From Chloroflexota bacterium (GTDB lineage: Bacteria > Chloroflexota > Limnocylindria > P2-11E): a DNA stretch of 64,000 nucleotides. The notes beneath the pieces are model-generated. The model saw only the letters and a list, made by a program, of their open reading frames with translations. It was not told the origin of the DNA and ran no database searches. Position 1 is the stretch's first letter. Each line of letters opens with the position of its first letter. Of the stretch, positions 57,751 through 64,000 are shown piece by piece. The stretch lies in NCBI GenBank assembly GCA_005881885.1, contig VBDX01000127.1, forward strand, positions 1 to 64,000, in the 5' to 3' direction. The translations under genes were made by a program, and so were the position numbers.

Positions 57751-58423
57751 CGGGAGCCTGCTCCAGCTTCTTGCGGAGCCGGCCAACGTGCACGTCGACG
57801 AGACGCGTGTCGCTCCCGGGCTCGTAGCTCCAGACCCCGACCAGAAGATCGTCGCGCGTGAAAACGCGTCCGGGCTCGCCAGCCAGCGTCCGCAGGAGCT
57901 TGAACTCCGTGGGCGTCAGCGGAAGCTGCTTGTCGCCCGCGATCGCCTGCAGGCTCGCGAGATCGATGATGAACCGACCAAACCGGAGCTGCCGGTCCTT
58001 GCCGTGATCGCCGTGGATGCGGTCACGGCGCAGAAGCGCCTCGACGCGCGCGGCGAGCTCGTCGTTGTCGAATGGCTTGCCCAGGTAATCATCCGCACCG
58101 ATGCGCAGACCGACGACTCGGTCGGGCGGGTCGTCCTTCGCGGACAGAAAGAGGATCGGAACATCGGAGTTATGCCGGAGCTGAAGGCAGAGACTTATCC
58201 CGTCGACGCTCGGCATGAGCACGTCGAGTGTCACCAGATCCGGATGGAACTCATTGAAGCTGTCCATCGCCTGGCGCGCGTCGGTGATGGCTCGCACCTG
58301 GTGTCCGGCCTCAGCGAGTACGGTGCCGACCAGCTGCGCCACGTCCCGGTCGTCGTCGACCACGAGGATGCGTCCCCCGAGCGCCGCCGGGCGTGCGGCC
58401 GGAGCAACTTCCTGGTCAAGCAT
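57686..58423 (-). CDS. OmpR/PhoB family response regulator (orphan)
   Basis: 245 residues. Receiver domain: RILVVDDDRDVAQLVGTVL, phosphoacceptor Asp in LVTLDVLMPSVDG, FLSAKDDPPDRVVGLRIGADDYLGKPF. Winged helix: QLPLTPTEFKLLRTLAGEPGRVFTRDDLLVGVWSY and RLVDVHVGRLRKKLE. ATG 58423 is preferred; ATG 58450 would add nine residues. No histidine kinase gene is adjacent on either side. Confidence 0.92.
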   Translation of the reverse strand: MLDQEVAPAARPAALGGRILVVDDDRDVAQLVGTVLAEAGHQVRAITDARQAMDSFNEFHPDLVTLDVLMPSVDGISLCLQLRHNSDVPILFLSAKDDPPDRVVGLRIGADDYLGKPFDNDELAARVEALLRRDRIHGDHGKDRQLRFGRFIIDLASLQAIAGDKQLPLTPTEFKLLRTLAGEPGRVFTRDDLLVGVWSYEPGSDTRLVDVHVGRLRKKLEQAPVTEVSIETARGFGYRLIERQR

Positions 58424-58507
58424 GTGTAACGAAAGCCCGGCATGCGGCATGCCATTTGTGAAGACGAGCGCCCGCTCGACCGCCTTTTCATCATCTTTGG
58501 CGAGTTG

Positions 58508-59392
58508 TTAGGCCAAAGCGGCGTTCAGCCGAGCGAGCGTGCCGGCGACCCAATCGGCTCTTGCGCCGACCTCCGTGGGCCATGGCGTAAAGAACAAGCG
58601 GTCGGTGTCGTTCTCGATCTGCTGACGCACTTGCGCCCCTCGTTCGGTCGTGCGGAGCGCGTCAGACTCGACCAGGCCGTCTTTACGGAATCGCGCGACC
58701 GCCGCCCTGACGTCTTCCGGACGCTGATGCGGCATCAGGCCGATCAGCGCCGTTTCGTCAGCGGCCTTCCCACGCCAAATCGCCGTGAGGACCTCGGTCT
58801 GGGGACCCGTAAGTCCGGCCGCACGCCAGGCCGCCATGTGACAGTCGTCGCGCACCTGCCAGAGGCCGTAGACCGCAGCATCGAGCTGGGCGAATGACCC
58901 GGCGGGCGGGTCATCGCCGCGGTACGCGAATGCCCATGGCGTGTGTCTTCGCTCCCGCGGTTCTTCCGCCTTCGCCGCCGCGAGGAAGGCGCGATCGAGC
59001 AGTCGCGCGAGCTCGGAGAGCTCCTCTTGCGGCAACACGGCGAGCGTCGCGTAATGCGCGCGGGCCGCCTCATGCATCGCCTGTGCGAGACCGCGACCTT
59101 TGTCGGTGAGGTGCCAGCGCCCGTCGCGCTCCTCGACGAGGCCCGCGCCACGCGCCGCCGCGGCCTGCGGCAGCCAGCGATCCGGGATCGTCGAGTACGG
59201 GCTCACAAGATCCCCGGGCTCGGCGGTCGCGCCCTTCGGACCGCGATACGAGAGATTGATCGTCCACATGAACGCCGGCCGGTCGAGGCCGAGCTCCTCG
59301 ATCTTCTGGAGAGGAAAGGTCATCTTCGAGCGGCGCGTGTTCAGGAACTCCGGTAGCAGCGGTGGGATATTGGTGGGGAAGGGTGGCCTCAC
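58508..59392 (-). CDS. winged-helix DNA-binding protein, SCO6745-like
   Basis: 294 residues with two winged-helix-like halves. First: FMWTINLSYRGPKG ... WLPQAAAARGAGLVEERDGRWHLTDKGRGLAQAMHEAARAH; second: GLTGPQTEVLTAIWRGKAADETALIGLMPHQRPEDVRAAVARFRKDGLVES ... LRTTERGAQVRQQIE. This two-module layout matches the SCO6745 family of uncharacterised regulators. GTG 59392 with CACAAT 6 bases upstream. Confidence 0.78.
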   Translation of the reverse strand: MRPPFPTNIPPLLPEFLNTRRSKMTFPLQKIEELGLDRPAFMWTINLSYRGPKGATAEPGDLVSPYSTIPDRWLPQAAAARGAGLVEERDGRWHLTDKGRGLAQAMHEAARAHYATLAVLPQEELSELARLLDRAFLAAAKAEEPRERRHTPWAFAYRGDDPPAGSFAQLDAAVYGLWQVRDDCHMAAWRAAGLTGPQTEVLTAIWRGKAADETALIGLMPHQRPEDVRAAVARFRKDGLVESDALRTTERGAQVRQQIENDTDRLFFTPWPTEVGARADWVAGTLARLNAALA

Positions 59393-59398
59393 CCGATC

Positions 59399-59404
59399 AT
59401 TGTG
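59399..59404 (-). promoter_or_regulatory. -10-like element CACAAT of the SCO6745-like gene
   Basis: CACAAT on the minus strand ends 6 bases before GTG 59392. It lies just inside the 18-base gap to the DksA-like gene, so this gene can be transcribed separately from it. Confidence 0.45.
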
Positions 59405-59410
59405 CGGCCC

Positions 59411-59779
59411 TCAGCGTGCGCTGCTCTGCTGCTCCCGCTCGGCGTCGTCGACGCAATACGGCGTTTCGGGTACGAGCTCGAGACGCTCTTCGGGAATGGG
59501 CTGGCCGCAAACGACGCAGCGTCCGTACTTGCCACGCTCGAGCCGCGCGAGGGCTTCATCGATGAGCGCGATCTTCGCCTCGAACATGTTTTGCCGCGCG
59601 ACGTCGAGCTCGCGCGCCTCGGTCTCGCTGGCGGCGTCGGCGGGATGCTGATCGACGAGCGCGATTTCCCCACCGCTGTCGCGCTGGGGGACCGCGAGGC
59701 GTTCGCGGATGCGCTCCACCGTTCCTTGGAGGTCCGCGCGCTCCCGCACCAGGCGCTCGCGCATCGCGTTGCGGTCCAC
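59411..59779 (-). CDS. TraR/DksA-type zinc-finger protein with a three-Cys finger
   Basis: 122 residues. A long coiled-coil-forming helical half (RERLVRERADLQGTVERIRERL ... EAKIALIDEALARLERGKYG) precedes the finger CVVCGQPIPEERLELVPETPYCVDD. In canonical DksA the finger is CxxC-x17-CxxC; here the fourth Cys is Asp. Such proteins bind the RNA polymerase secondary channel; the lost Cys suggests weak or no zinc, as in DksA2-type paralogues. Start GTG 59779 with GGAGG 6 bases upstream. Confidence 0.85.
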   Translation of the reverse strand: MDRNAMRERLVRERADLQGTVERIRERLAVPQRDSGGEIALVDQHPADAASETEARELDVARQNMFEAKIALIDEALARLERGKYGRCVVCGQPIPEERLELVPETPYCVDDAEREQQSSAR

Positions 59780-59796
59780 TTCTCGCCTCCGTACGC

Positions 59797-59802
59797 CAGA
59801 AT
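59797..59802 (+). promoter_or_regulatory. -10-like element CAGAAT of the rhodanese gene
   Basis: CAGAAT ends 6 bases before GTG 59809, while the divergent DksA-like gene 29 bases away uses a good SD. Confidence 0.45.
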
Positions 59803-59808
59803 TGACCC

Positions 59809-60126
59809 GTGCTTCCCCCAGACGTCAGCAAGCGGCGTTCCGAGCTGCACCTTCTCGACGTGCGAGAGCAGGACGAATGGGACGCCGGCCACATCGATGG
59901 CGCGCAGCACATCCCGCTCGGCGAGCTCGGAGCTCGCGTCGGCGAGGTCCCGAAGGATCGTGTCGTCGTCGCGGTCTGCCGTAGCGGTTCGCGGAGCGAC
60001 CGCGCCGCGAAAGCCCTGCGGGCGAGCGGCTTCGAGGCCGAGAACCTCGACGGCGGCGTAGCCGCCTGGGCCCGCTCGGGCTTGCCGCTCGTCACCAGGT
60101 CCGGCGGCGCCGGTCGCGTGATCTAG
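59809..60126 (+). CDS. single-domain rhodanese-like sulfurtransferase
   Basis: 105 residues: LHLLDVREQDEWDAGHIDGAQHIPLGEL, then the active-site loop VAVCRSGSRSDRAA with catalytic Cys in CRSGSR (GlpE/PspE-type), and LDGGVAAWARSGLP. Transfers sulfane sulfur. A second rhodanese module with an active Cys occurs in the MBL protein at 61158, suggesting a local theme of persulfide handling. Confidence 0.92.
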   Translation: MLPPDVSKRRSELHLLDVREQDEWDAGHIDGAQHIPLGELGARVGEVPKDRVVVAVCRSGSRSDRAAKALRASGFEAENLDGGVAAWARSGLPLVTRSGGAGRVI

Positions 60127-60130
60127 CCGG

Positions 60131-60136
60131 TACCCT
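60131..60136 (+). promoter_or_regulatory. -10-like element TACCCT of the VIT gene
   Basis: TACCCT ends 7 bases before ATG 60144, only 4 bases after the rhodanese stop. Confidence 0.4.
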
Positions 60137-60143
60137 CGAAGCG

Positions 60144-60917
60144 ATGGCGGAACGCGCGACGCCGGCCACGGACTATCTCAGCAAGCGGTGGCTCGCCGAG
60201 CACCTGACCGACGAGCGCCGGTCCGCCGATCTTTTGAGCGAGGTCCGCGAGGCGATCTTCGGCGCGCAGGACGGCGTGACCAGCATCCTCACCGTGGTCA
60301 TCACCGTCGCGACGGCGACGAGCCAGCAATACGCGGTGCTCGTCGCTGGCATCGCGGCGGCGCTCGCCGAGGTCATCTCCATGGGAGCGGGCGAATACAT
60401 GAGCTCGAGGAGCCAGCGCGAGATCTTCCTCGCGCAGATCGAGAAGGAGCGCCAAGAGGTCGCCGATCGTCCCGGCGAGTCCGAAGCGGAGGTCGCGTAC
60501 ATGCTCGAGCAGGAGGGTCTGCCCGAGGCCACCGCGAAACGTGTCGCGGCGGAGATCGCGCGGGAGCCCAACGTGCTTCTCAAGACGATGGTCGAAAAGG
60601 AGCTCGGGATCACAGTAGAGGAGGGCCACAGCCCGCTCCAAGGGGCGCTGGTCCTCGCGTTCACGTTCGCGCTCGCCTCGCTCGTGCCGATCTCGCCGTT
60701 CTTCTTCTTCCCGGTGGCGACGGCGCTGGCGATCGCGGTGATCTTGTCGGCCGTCGTCATGTTCTTCCTCGGGGTCGCGAAGTCGAGGCTGACGGGGCGC
60801 AATCCGGTGCGGTCGGGGCTCGAGATCGTTGGGCTGGTGCTCGCGGCGACGGTGGGGGGATGGATCTTTGGCACCCTGCTGCCCCACGCGCTCGGCCTTG
60901 CGGGCGTAGGGGTCTGA
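60144..60917 (+). CDS. VIT1/CCC1 family iron/manganese transporter-like protein
   Basis: 257 residues. The family opens with REAIFGAQDGVTSILTVVITVATAT (GxxDG), then AALAEVISMGAGEYMSSRSQREIFLAQIEKERQEV, a cytoplasmic metal-binding helical hairpin rich in Glu, and three C-terminal helices (LVPISPFFFFPVATALAIAV). Such proteins move Fe2+ or Mn2+ out of the cytosol. Five membrane segments are expected and seen. Confidence 0.9.
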   Translation: MAERATPATDYLSKRWLAEHLTDERRSADLLSEVREAIFGAQDGVTSILTVVITVATATSQQYAVLVAGIAAALAEVISMGAGEYMSSRSQREIFLAQIEKERQEVADRPGESEAEVAYMLEQEGLPEATAKRVAAEIAREPNVLLKTMVEKELGITVEEGHSPLQGALVLAFTFALASLVPISPFFFFPVATALAIAVILSAVVMFFLGVAKSRLTGRNPVRSGLEIVGLVLAATVGGWIFGTLLPHALGLAGVGV

Positions 60918-60949
60918 CGCGCGGCACGACGCTTGCCGCGCAGCGTGGC

Positions 60950-61123
60950 ATGGATAAAGAGAAGCCTCGTCCCGAGGATTCCCCAGAGCAAGCTCAGGCC
61001 AAAAGCAAGAGTGTCGATGAGCGCATCCCACCGGTGATCGCGCCGAAGGACGGCCTGCCCGGGCCCGGCGAGCAGGTGCTCGAGCAGGAAGCGAAGGCGA
61101 CTCGGCAGCCGCAGCGCCCGTAG
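60950..61123 (+). CDS. small disordered hypothetical protein (57 aa)
   Basis: A 57-residue frame of low complexity: MDKEKPRPEDSPEQAQAKSK, then DERIPPVIAPKDGLPGPGEQVLEQEAKATRQ. It has no Cys, Trp or aromatic residues and should be unfolded. Its composition differs from the out-of-frame shadow of the VIT gene and it fills the gap exactly, but there is no SD or clear -10. Uncertain. Confidence 0.4.
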   Translation: MDKEKPRPEDSPEQAQAKSKSVDERIPPVIAPKDGLPGPGEQVLEQEAKATRQPQRP

Positions 61124-61142
61124 CACCGTCCGAGCGAGCAGG

Positions 61143-61148
61143 CACAAT
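61143..61148 (+). promoter_or_regulatory. -10-like element CACAAT of the MBL-rhodanese gene
   Basis: CACAAT ends 9 bases before GTG 61158. Confidence 0.35.
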
Positions 61149-61157
61149 GCGACGGCG

Positions 61158-62510
61158 GTGCTGATCGAACAGTTCTTCGATCCCGGCCTCGGTCATGCGA
61201 GCTACCTCGTCGCGGACCCGGATGCCGGGGTCGCCTTTCTTGTCGATCCGGACCGTCACATCGACGCCTACCTGGACGCCGCCTCGCGGCTGGGCGTGCT
61301 CATTACCGACTCGTTTGAGACGCACGTCCACAACGACTACGTTTCGGGCTCGCGCGCTCTCGCCGAGCTCCGTCCCATCGCGGTGCATGCCGGCACGTCG
61401 GCGGAGATCGCTTACCCGCACTCCGGACACGCGGACGGCGACGTGATCCGGGTCGGGGAGCTCGCCGTCCGCTGCATCGCGACTCCAGGCCATACGCCGG
61501 AGCACGTCGCATATCTCGTCGCCGATCGGCGGCGGTCGGACGATCCGCAATACCTGTTCTCAGGCGGCGCACTCCTCGTCGGCAGCATCGCGCGTGTCGA
61601 CCTCCTTGGACCGGACATCGGGGGAAAGCTGGCGCGCTCCGCATACGAGACGCTGCGCCAGCGCGTACTTCCGCTGGCCGATTACGTCGCGGTTTTCCCG
61701 ACGCACGGCGGCGGAAGCGCCTGCGCGGCGGAGGTGGCGGGATCGCGCTGGACGACGCTCGGATTCGAACGTCTCCACAACCACATCGCTCGCGCCGCGA
61801 CCGGAGACTTCGAATCTTTTCGCGCGGCCATCGCCGAAGGCCTCCCGGTCGCGCCGGCCTACTACCCACACGTCCGCACGATGAACGCGAAAGGCGCCGA
61901 GCTCTCCTCACGCTCGCCGCTGCCACTCCTTCGCGAGCCCGCCCGCGGCGCTGCGCTCATCGACCCGCGGCCACCTCATCTCTTCGGCGCGGGGCATCGT
62001 CGGGAGGCGCTGAACGTGGTCGGCAACGATTCCTTCGCGGTCCGGGTCGGCGCGATCGTTCCGTTCGGCACGCCAGTCGTCATCCTCACGCTCGATGCCG
62101 AGCAGGCGCAGAGACTCCGCGCGCAGCTCGCGGTGATCGGCTTCGACGACGTGCGTGGGTATCTCTCGCCTGAGCCATCCGTCGGCGACGAGCCTCTGCG
62201 GATCGAGCAGCTCGACGCTCGGGCTGCCGCGAGTCGGGCGAGCGACGGAGCGGTCCTCCTCGACGTCCGCGAAGAGTCCGAGTGGGTCGCGGGCCATGCT
62301 CCGGGAGCGATCCACATCCCGTACGAGCACCTTCGTGATCGAGCGCGCGAGATCCCGAGCGGCAGGCTGGTCGTGACCTACTGCGCCGGCGGGATCCGTT
62401 CGAGCCTCGCCGCGAGCGTCCTCGAAGCGGCCGGTCGCGACGTCGCCAACATGCGCGGAGGCTTCACCGCGTGGCGTAACGCGGGGCTTCCGGTATCGCG
62501 GGAGACATAG
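61158..62510 (+). CDS. metallo-beta-lactamase fold persulfide dioxygenase-like protein with C-terminal rhodanese domains
   Basis: 450 residues. MBL domain: FFDPGLGHASYLVADPDAG, FETHVHNDYVSG (HxHxDY, with Tyr for the last His of the canonical HxHxDH), CIATPGHTPEHVAYLV and FPTHGGGSAC. A degenerate rhodanese-like segment without catalytic Cys follows (FGTPVVILTLDAEQ), then an active one: VLLDVREESEWVAGHAPGAIHIPYEHL and VTYCAGGIRSSLAAS. This is the architecture of bacterial ETHE1/BLH-like persulfide dioxygenases that oxidise glutathione or other persulfides. Its neighbourhood adds another rhodanese. Confidence 0.88.
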   Translation: MLIEQFFDPGLGHASYLVADPDAGVAFLVDPDRHIDAYLDAASRLGVLITDSFETHVHNDYVSGSRALAELRPIAVHAGTSAEIAYPHSGHADGDVIRVGELAVRCIATPGHTPEHVAYLVADRRRSDDPQYLFSGGALLVGSIARVDLLGPDIGGKLARSAYETLRQRVLPLADYVAVFPTHGGGSACAAEVAGSRWTTLGFERLHNHIARAATGDFESFRAAIAEGLPVAPAYYPHVRTMNAKGAELSSRSPLPLLREPARGAALIDPRPPHLFGAGHRREALNVVGNDSFAVRVGAIVPFGTPVVILTLDAEQAQRLRAQLAVIGFDDVRGYLSPEPSVGDEPLRIEQLDARAAASRASDGAVLLDVREESEWVAGHAPGAIHIPYEHLRDRAREIPSGRLVVTYCAGGIRSSLAASVLEAAGRDVANMRGGFTAWRNAGLPVSRET

Positions 62511-62606
62511 TCGAAGGCACGCGTCGTGCTCGGCCCCTGGAGGGTGGCCGATTCCCCCGTCCCTCCTTCGAGCGTGGTGTTGCCAGTCGAGACAGCGGTG
62601 GCACCG

Positions 62607-62612
62607 CAGAAT
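62607..62612 (+). promoter_or_regulatory. -10-like element CAGAAT that fixes the start of the GT4 gene
   Basis: CAGAAT ends 6 bases before GTG 62619. This codon also begins the family N-terminal strand, so the element and protein homology agree against the longer frame starting at 62526. Confidence 0.55.
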
Positions 62613-62618
62613 GGTGTC

Positions 62619-63839
62619 GTGCGTATCGCCTTTATCGCCTCCGCGGTCCCGCGCCGGTGCGGGATCGCCACATTCACCGCTGATCTGATGGCGGCTGTAA
62701 AGACGGCCGACCCAGCGGTCCGTTGCATCGCTGCCGCGATCGACGAGCCGAATGCCGCGCGCGCCTATGGGCCGGAGGTTCGCTGGCGGATCAGGCAGGG
62801 TGACCGGGAGAGCTATCGGGGTGCCGCCCGCGCGATCAACGAGTCGTCGGCGGACGTCGTGAACCTTCAGCACGAATTCGGCATCTTTGGCGTCTGGCGC
62901 GATGGCATCTACGAGGACCATTGCGTGCCCCTGCTCGAGGAGCTGAACAAGCCGGTCATCACCACCTTGCACACGGTGTTGCCGAAGCCGGAACCGCAGA
63001 TCCGCGAGGTCGTGCGCCGCATCGCCGACCGGAGCACGACGATCGTCGTGATGGCCGAGACGGCCGCGCATCTGCTCGCGGACGTCTACGGCGTCGCGCA
63101 TCGCCCGGTGGTGATCCCGCATGGGATGCCGGCGATCGTGCCCCGCGGCCGTCATCAGCTGAAGCGGCAGCTGGGCATGGAGCATCGCGCGATCATTTCG
63201 ACCTTCGGCCTCGTCGACCCCCGCAAGGGCCTTGAGTACATGATCGAGGCGATGCCGGCGGTGATCGCCCGTCATCCAAACGTGCTCTACCTGATCGTTG
63301 GTCAGACCCACCCCGAGCTTCAGCGGAAGGAAGGCGAGCGCTATCGGAACGAGCTCGCTGCTCAGATCGACGCTTCGGGGATGGGGGATCACGTCCGCTT
63401 CGTGAACCAGTACCTCACACAGCGCGAGATCGTGGACTACCTTCTCGCGACCGATGTCTATGTCACTCCCTATCTCGACCTGAACCAGATCACAAGTGGC
63501 ACGCTCGCCTACGCGCTCGGCGCCGGAAAAGCGATCGTCTCGACCCGCTATCTCCATGCCGCCGAGGCGCTCGCGGATGGCCGCGGGCTGCTCGTCGACG
63601 TGCGCGACTCAGCCGGACTCGCGCACGCCGTGCTCGCGATCCTCGGAGACGGAACGCTGAAGGCGGAGCTCGAGCAGAGGGCGTACCAGTACGGCAAGGA
63701 GATGGCGTGGCCGAACGTGGGCCGTCGCGTCCTTGCTCTCACCCGCGAGGTGCTCGATGAGACGACGCATATGCCGAGTGGGGCGCCGCGGCCTGCTGAA
63801 GAACCCGTCGAGACCGAGGCTCCACTCCACAGCGCATGA
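62619..63839 (+). CDS. GT4-like glycosyltransferase
   Basis: 406 residues with two Rossmann halves: VRIAFIASAVPRRCGIATFTADLMAAV, VNLQHEFGIFG, PVITTLHTVLPKP and VVMAETAAHLLADVYGV; then IISTFGLVDPRKGLEYMIEAMP, VLYLIVGQTHPEL and NQITSGTLAYALGAGKAIVSTRYLHAAE, the nucleotide-sugar site. Start GTG 62619 rather than 62526. The stop overlaps a GH130 gene by ATGA. GT4-GH130 pairs are common and suggest synthesis and phosphorolysis of mannose-containing oligosaccharides. Confidence 0.9.
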   Translation: MRIAFIASAVPRRCGIATFTADLMAAVKTADPAVRCIAAAIDEPNAARAYGPEVRWRIRQGDRESYRGAARAINESSADVVNLQHEFGIFGVWRDGIYEDHCVPLLEELNKPVITTLHTVLPKPEPQIREVVRRIADRSTTIVVMAETAAHLLADVYGVAHRPVVIPHGMPAIVPRGRHQLKRQLGMEHRAIISTFGLVDPRKGLEYMIEAMPAVIARHPNVLYLIVGQTHPELQRKEGERYRNELAAQIDASGMGDHVRFVNQYLTQREIVDYLLATDVYVTPYLDLNQITSGTLAYALGAGKAIVSTRYLHAAEALADGRGLLVDVRDSAGLAHAVLAILGDGTLKAELEQRAYQYGKEMAWPNVGRRVLALTREVLDETTHMPSGAPRPAEEPVETEAPLHSA

Positions 63840-64000
63840 CGACCGCCCGCCTGGATCGCACCGCGCTTGGTCGGCGCCTCGAGCAGAACCCGCTGATAAC
63901 GGCGCGCGACGTAAAGCCATCGCAACCCGAGCTCGAGGTGGTCTCCGCCTTCAACGCCGGAACGGCGAAGCTCGACGGCGAGACCGTCCTCCTGCTTCGC
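63836..64000 (+). CDS. GH130 family glycoside phosphorylase, 3' truncated by window edge
   Basis: Only 55 codons are inside the window. LGRRLEQNPLITARDVKPSQPELEVVSAFNAGTAK followed by GETVLLLR matches the start of GH130 beta-mannoside phosphorylases (NPL.TP.D..PS....V...FN.G). It begins within the stop of the GT4 gene. GH130 enzymes phosphorolyse beta-mannosyl linkages to mannose 1-phosphate. Confidence 0.8.
   Translation, partial: MTTARLDRTALGRRLEQNPLITARDVKPSQPELEVVSAFNAGTAKLDGETVLLLR

Noticed and set aside
60123-61550. 475-codon minus-strand frame crossing the VIT and MBL genes; its last codon shares CTAG with the rhodanese stop
   Set aside because: It runs opposite two well supported genes and reads as RDD/RRR-rich noise. 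The CTAG at 60123-60126 was therefore not counted as a shared convergent stop.
61908-63557. 549-codon minus-strand frame over the MBL-rhodanese and GT4 genes
   Set aside because: Shadow frame without domain signature.

Overview
The window is a GC-rich (roughly two thirds G+C by eye), densely packed chromosomal segment with about 70 protein genes, no rRNA or tRNA that I could see, no CRISPR array and no insertion sequence. No gap between genes exceeds about 220 bases. The gene style suggests a soil Chloroflexota bacterium, perhaps of the Limnocylindria/Ellin6529 kind: lipoprotein leaders ending in xxAC followed by Ala/Thr/Pro/Ser-rich linkers, many GTG starts, NBR1-like Ig domains on secreted proteins, a form II CO-dehydrogenase-like cluster, a TAXI-type TRAP transporter and several membrane glycosyltransferases. 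This placement is inference from style and content; no ribosomal or other phylogenetic marker is present.

Layout. 1-3.1 kb: an aromatic-acid module (amidohydrolase/decarboxylase, gentisate-dioxygenase-like bicupin, SsuA-like binding lipoprotein). 3.1-5.4 kb: small membrane protein, GNAT, luciferase-like monooxygenase, Rieske protein. 5.5-9.1 kb: oligopeptide-type ABC binding protein and two permeases. 9.3-12.7 kb: secreted proteins (amidase, YceI, phosphodiester glycosidase). 12.8-13.6 kb: VOC protein with a histone-H1-like tail, and an NTF2-like protein. 13.8-18.5 kb: coxS-L-M plus a MoxR ATPase. 19-25 kb: phosphoesterase, HxlR/DoxX pair, G1 glutamic peptidase, YHS protein, gluzincin-like lipoprotein, small basic proteins. 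25-28.6 kb: TRAP-TAXI transporter operon. 28.7-30.8 kb: thioesterase, dUTPase/dCTP deaminase, hydrolase, CDGSH protein. 30.8-36.9 kb: glycosyltransferases, with hutU between them. 37-46.2 kb: a divergon around an RpiR regulator (C45 acyl hydrolase, MFS, binding protein and two permeases on one side; GabT-like aminotransferase and a Tat-type binding protein on the other). 46-52 kb: membrane proteins, amidohydrolase, coiled-coil protein, Tag, HAD and SDH protease. 52-56.6 kb: an overlapping operon of gamma carbonic anhydrase, hutH and a two-subunit molybdenum hydroxylase. 56.6-64 kb: DAHP synthase, response regulator, DksA-like protein, rhodanese, VIT protein, MBL-rhodanese, and the start of a GT4-GH130 pair.

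Expression signals. At least 20 transcription units begin with a TANNNT- or NANAAT-like hexamer only 6-9 bases before the start codon and without a Shine-Dalgarno sequence, which points to widespread leaderless mRNAs. Genes inside operons commonly overlap by exactly 4 bases. Together these rules fix several starts, including three that appear to use ATA, ATC and CTG. Convergent pairs repeatedly share one CTAG or TTAG as both stop codons.

The segment reads as the catabolic and transport periphery of a heterotroph able to use amino acids and amides (hut, GabT, C45), aromatic acids and possibly trace gases. There are four ABC binding proteins and two permease pairs but no ABC ATPase in the window.
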